Origin: Proteus terrae subsp. cibarius
GTDB taxonomy: Bacteria; Pseudomonadota; Gammaproteobacteria; Enterobacterales; Enterobacteriaceae
NCBI RefSeq assembly: GCF_011045835.1
Contig: NZ_CP047349.1
Span: 310,001-374,000, forward strand
DNA length: 64,000 nt
Reading direction: 5' to 3'
Shown: piece after piece, positions 63,756 through 64,000 of the stretch
How the letters are laid out: each line of letters begins with the position of its first letter
Numbering within the stretch: position 1 is the first letter of the stretch
Program-made: the position numbers and the translations under genes
Notes under the pieces: generated by a model
Told to the model about the DNA's origin: nothing
Database searches by the model: none
What the model saw: only the letters and a program-made list of their open reading frames with translations

Positions 63756-64000
63756 TTGACAGTACAAGACATTATTCATACCATCACTCTCTTTGTAAAA
63801 GAGCACGAGATCTGGGCTATTCCGAGCGTGTTCTTTCTTGCTTTTGGTGAGTCACTCGCGTTTATCTCTTTGCTTATTCCCGCCACGGTTATTTTATTGG
63901 GGTTAGGTGCCTTAATTGGTGAGAGTGGTCTGTTTTTTTGGCCGATTTGGCTTGCTGCTGCATTAGGCGCTTTCTTTGGTGATTGGGTATCGTACTGGGT
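63756..64000 (+). CDS. DedA family membrane protein, N-terminal part (runs off the window)
   Basis: The first 81 codons of a DedA/VTT-domain protein, from a TTG start with AAGG eight bases before. AFGESLAFISLLIPATVILL and FFGDWVSYW are the family motifs (the Glu in GESL and Asp in GDW are conserved). DedA proteins help undecaprenyl-phosphate or phospholipid movement and proton homeostasis. The paralogue cannot be named from this part. Confidence 0.88.
   Translation, partial: MTVQDIIHTITLFVKEHEIWAIPSVFFLAFGESLAFISLLIPATVILLGLGALIGESGLFFWPIWLAAALGAFFGDWVSYW

Overview
The window is 64 kb of AT-rich enterobacterial chromosome. Gene content and order point to Proteus or a very close relative in the Morganellaceae. 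The backbone follows the order known from E. coli: ridA, pyrI, pyrB, pyrL, argF/argI, rraB, yjgM, valS, holC, pepA, lptF, lptG and the tRNA-Leu(CAA) gene leuX. The protein sequences are clearly diverged from E. coli. The identification rests on recognition of protein families and gene order; no database search was run.

Region by region. 1-15.5 kb: pyrimidine and arginine biosynthesis (pyrLBI with an attenuator, argF with a pair of ARG boxes), an RNase E regulator, valyl-tRNA synthetase, DNA polymerase III chi, aminopeptidase A, the LPS-export permeases and an AmpH-type peptidoglycan enzyme. 15.5-18.2 kb: a gene-poor stretch with a 46-bp tandem repeat, an orphan terminator, leuX, an integrase remnant and broken accessory genes, i.e. 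the scar of an island at a classic tRNA integration site. 18.2-23.1 kb: a four-gene chaperone-usher fimbrial operon. 23.7-31.4 kb: a sigma-54-type activator diverging from a diaminopropionate ammonia-lyase / M20 hydrolase / D-aminoacylase / MFS operon, with a clear -24/-12 promoter. 31.6-33.5 kb: an rtcB2-prfH ribosome repair and rescue pair. 33.6-36.2 kb: deoxyribose use (deoR, deoC, deoK). 36.4-40.5 kb: N-acetylmuramic acid use (murQ, murP, murR-like) ending in a TSUP exporter. 40.7-44.6 kb: a catabolic ornithine carbamoyltransferase / carbamate kinase / YfcC-type transporter operon, preceded by a 33-codon leader that closely resembles SpeFL, the ornithine-sensing arrest peptide. 44.8-47.0 kb: ivbL-ilvB-ilvN with a valine-rich attenuation leader. 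47-57 kb: transporters and regulators (CDF zinc transporter, cupin-XRE regulator, TSUP, MFS, purine permease with PurR-like boxes, GNAT, Na+/H+ antiporter, YigM). 57-64 kb: metR/metE with MetJ boxes, an unknown membrane protein, yidB, an ERIC element with a duplicated left half, udp with two CRP sites, a tyrosine-phosphatase-like protein and the start of a DedA gene.

A recurring theme is control of amino-acid and nucleotide genes by translated leaders. pyrL, ivbL, the SpeFL-like leader and possibly a 15-codon ORF before rtcB2 all lie in the window. Two ornithine carbamoyltransferases appear with opposite logic: one biosynthetic under ARG boxes, one catabolic behind the ornithine-sensing leader. 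The SpeFL-like leader coupled to arcB-arcC-yfcC is the most unusual system seen here.
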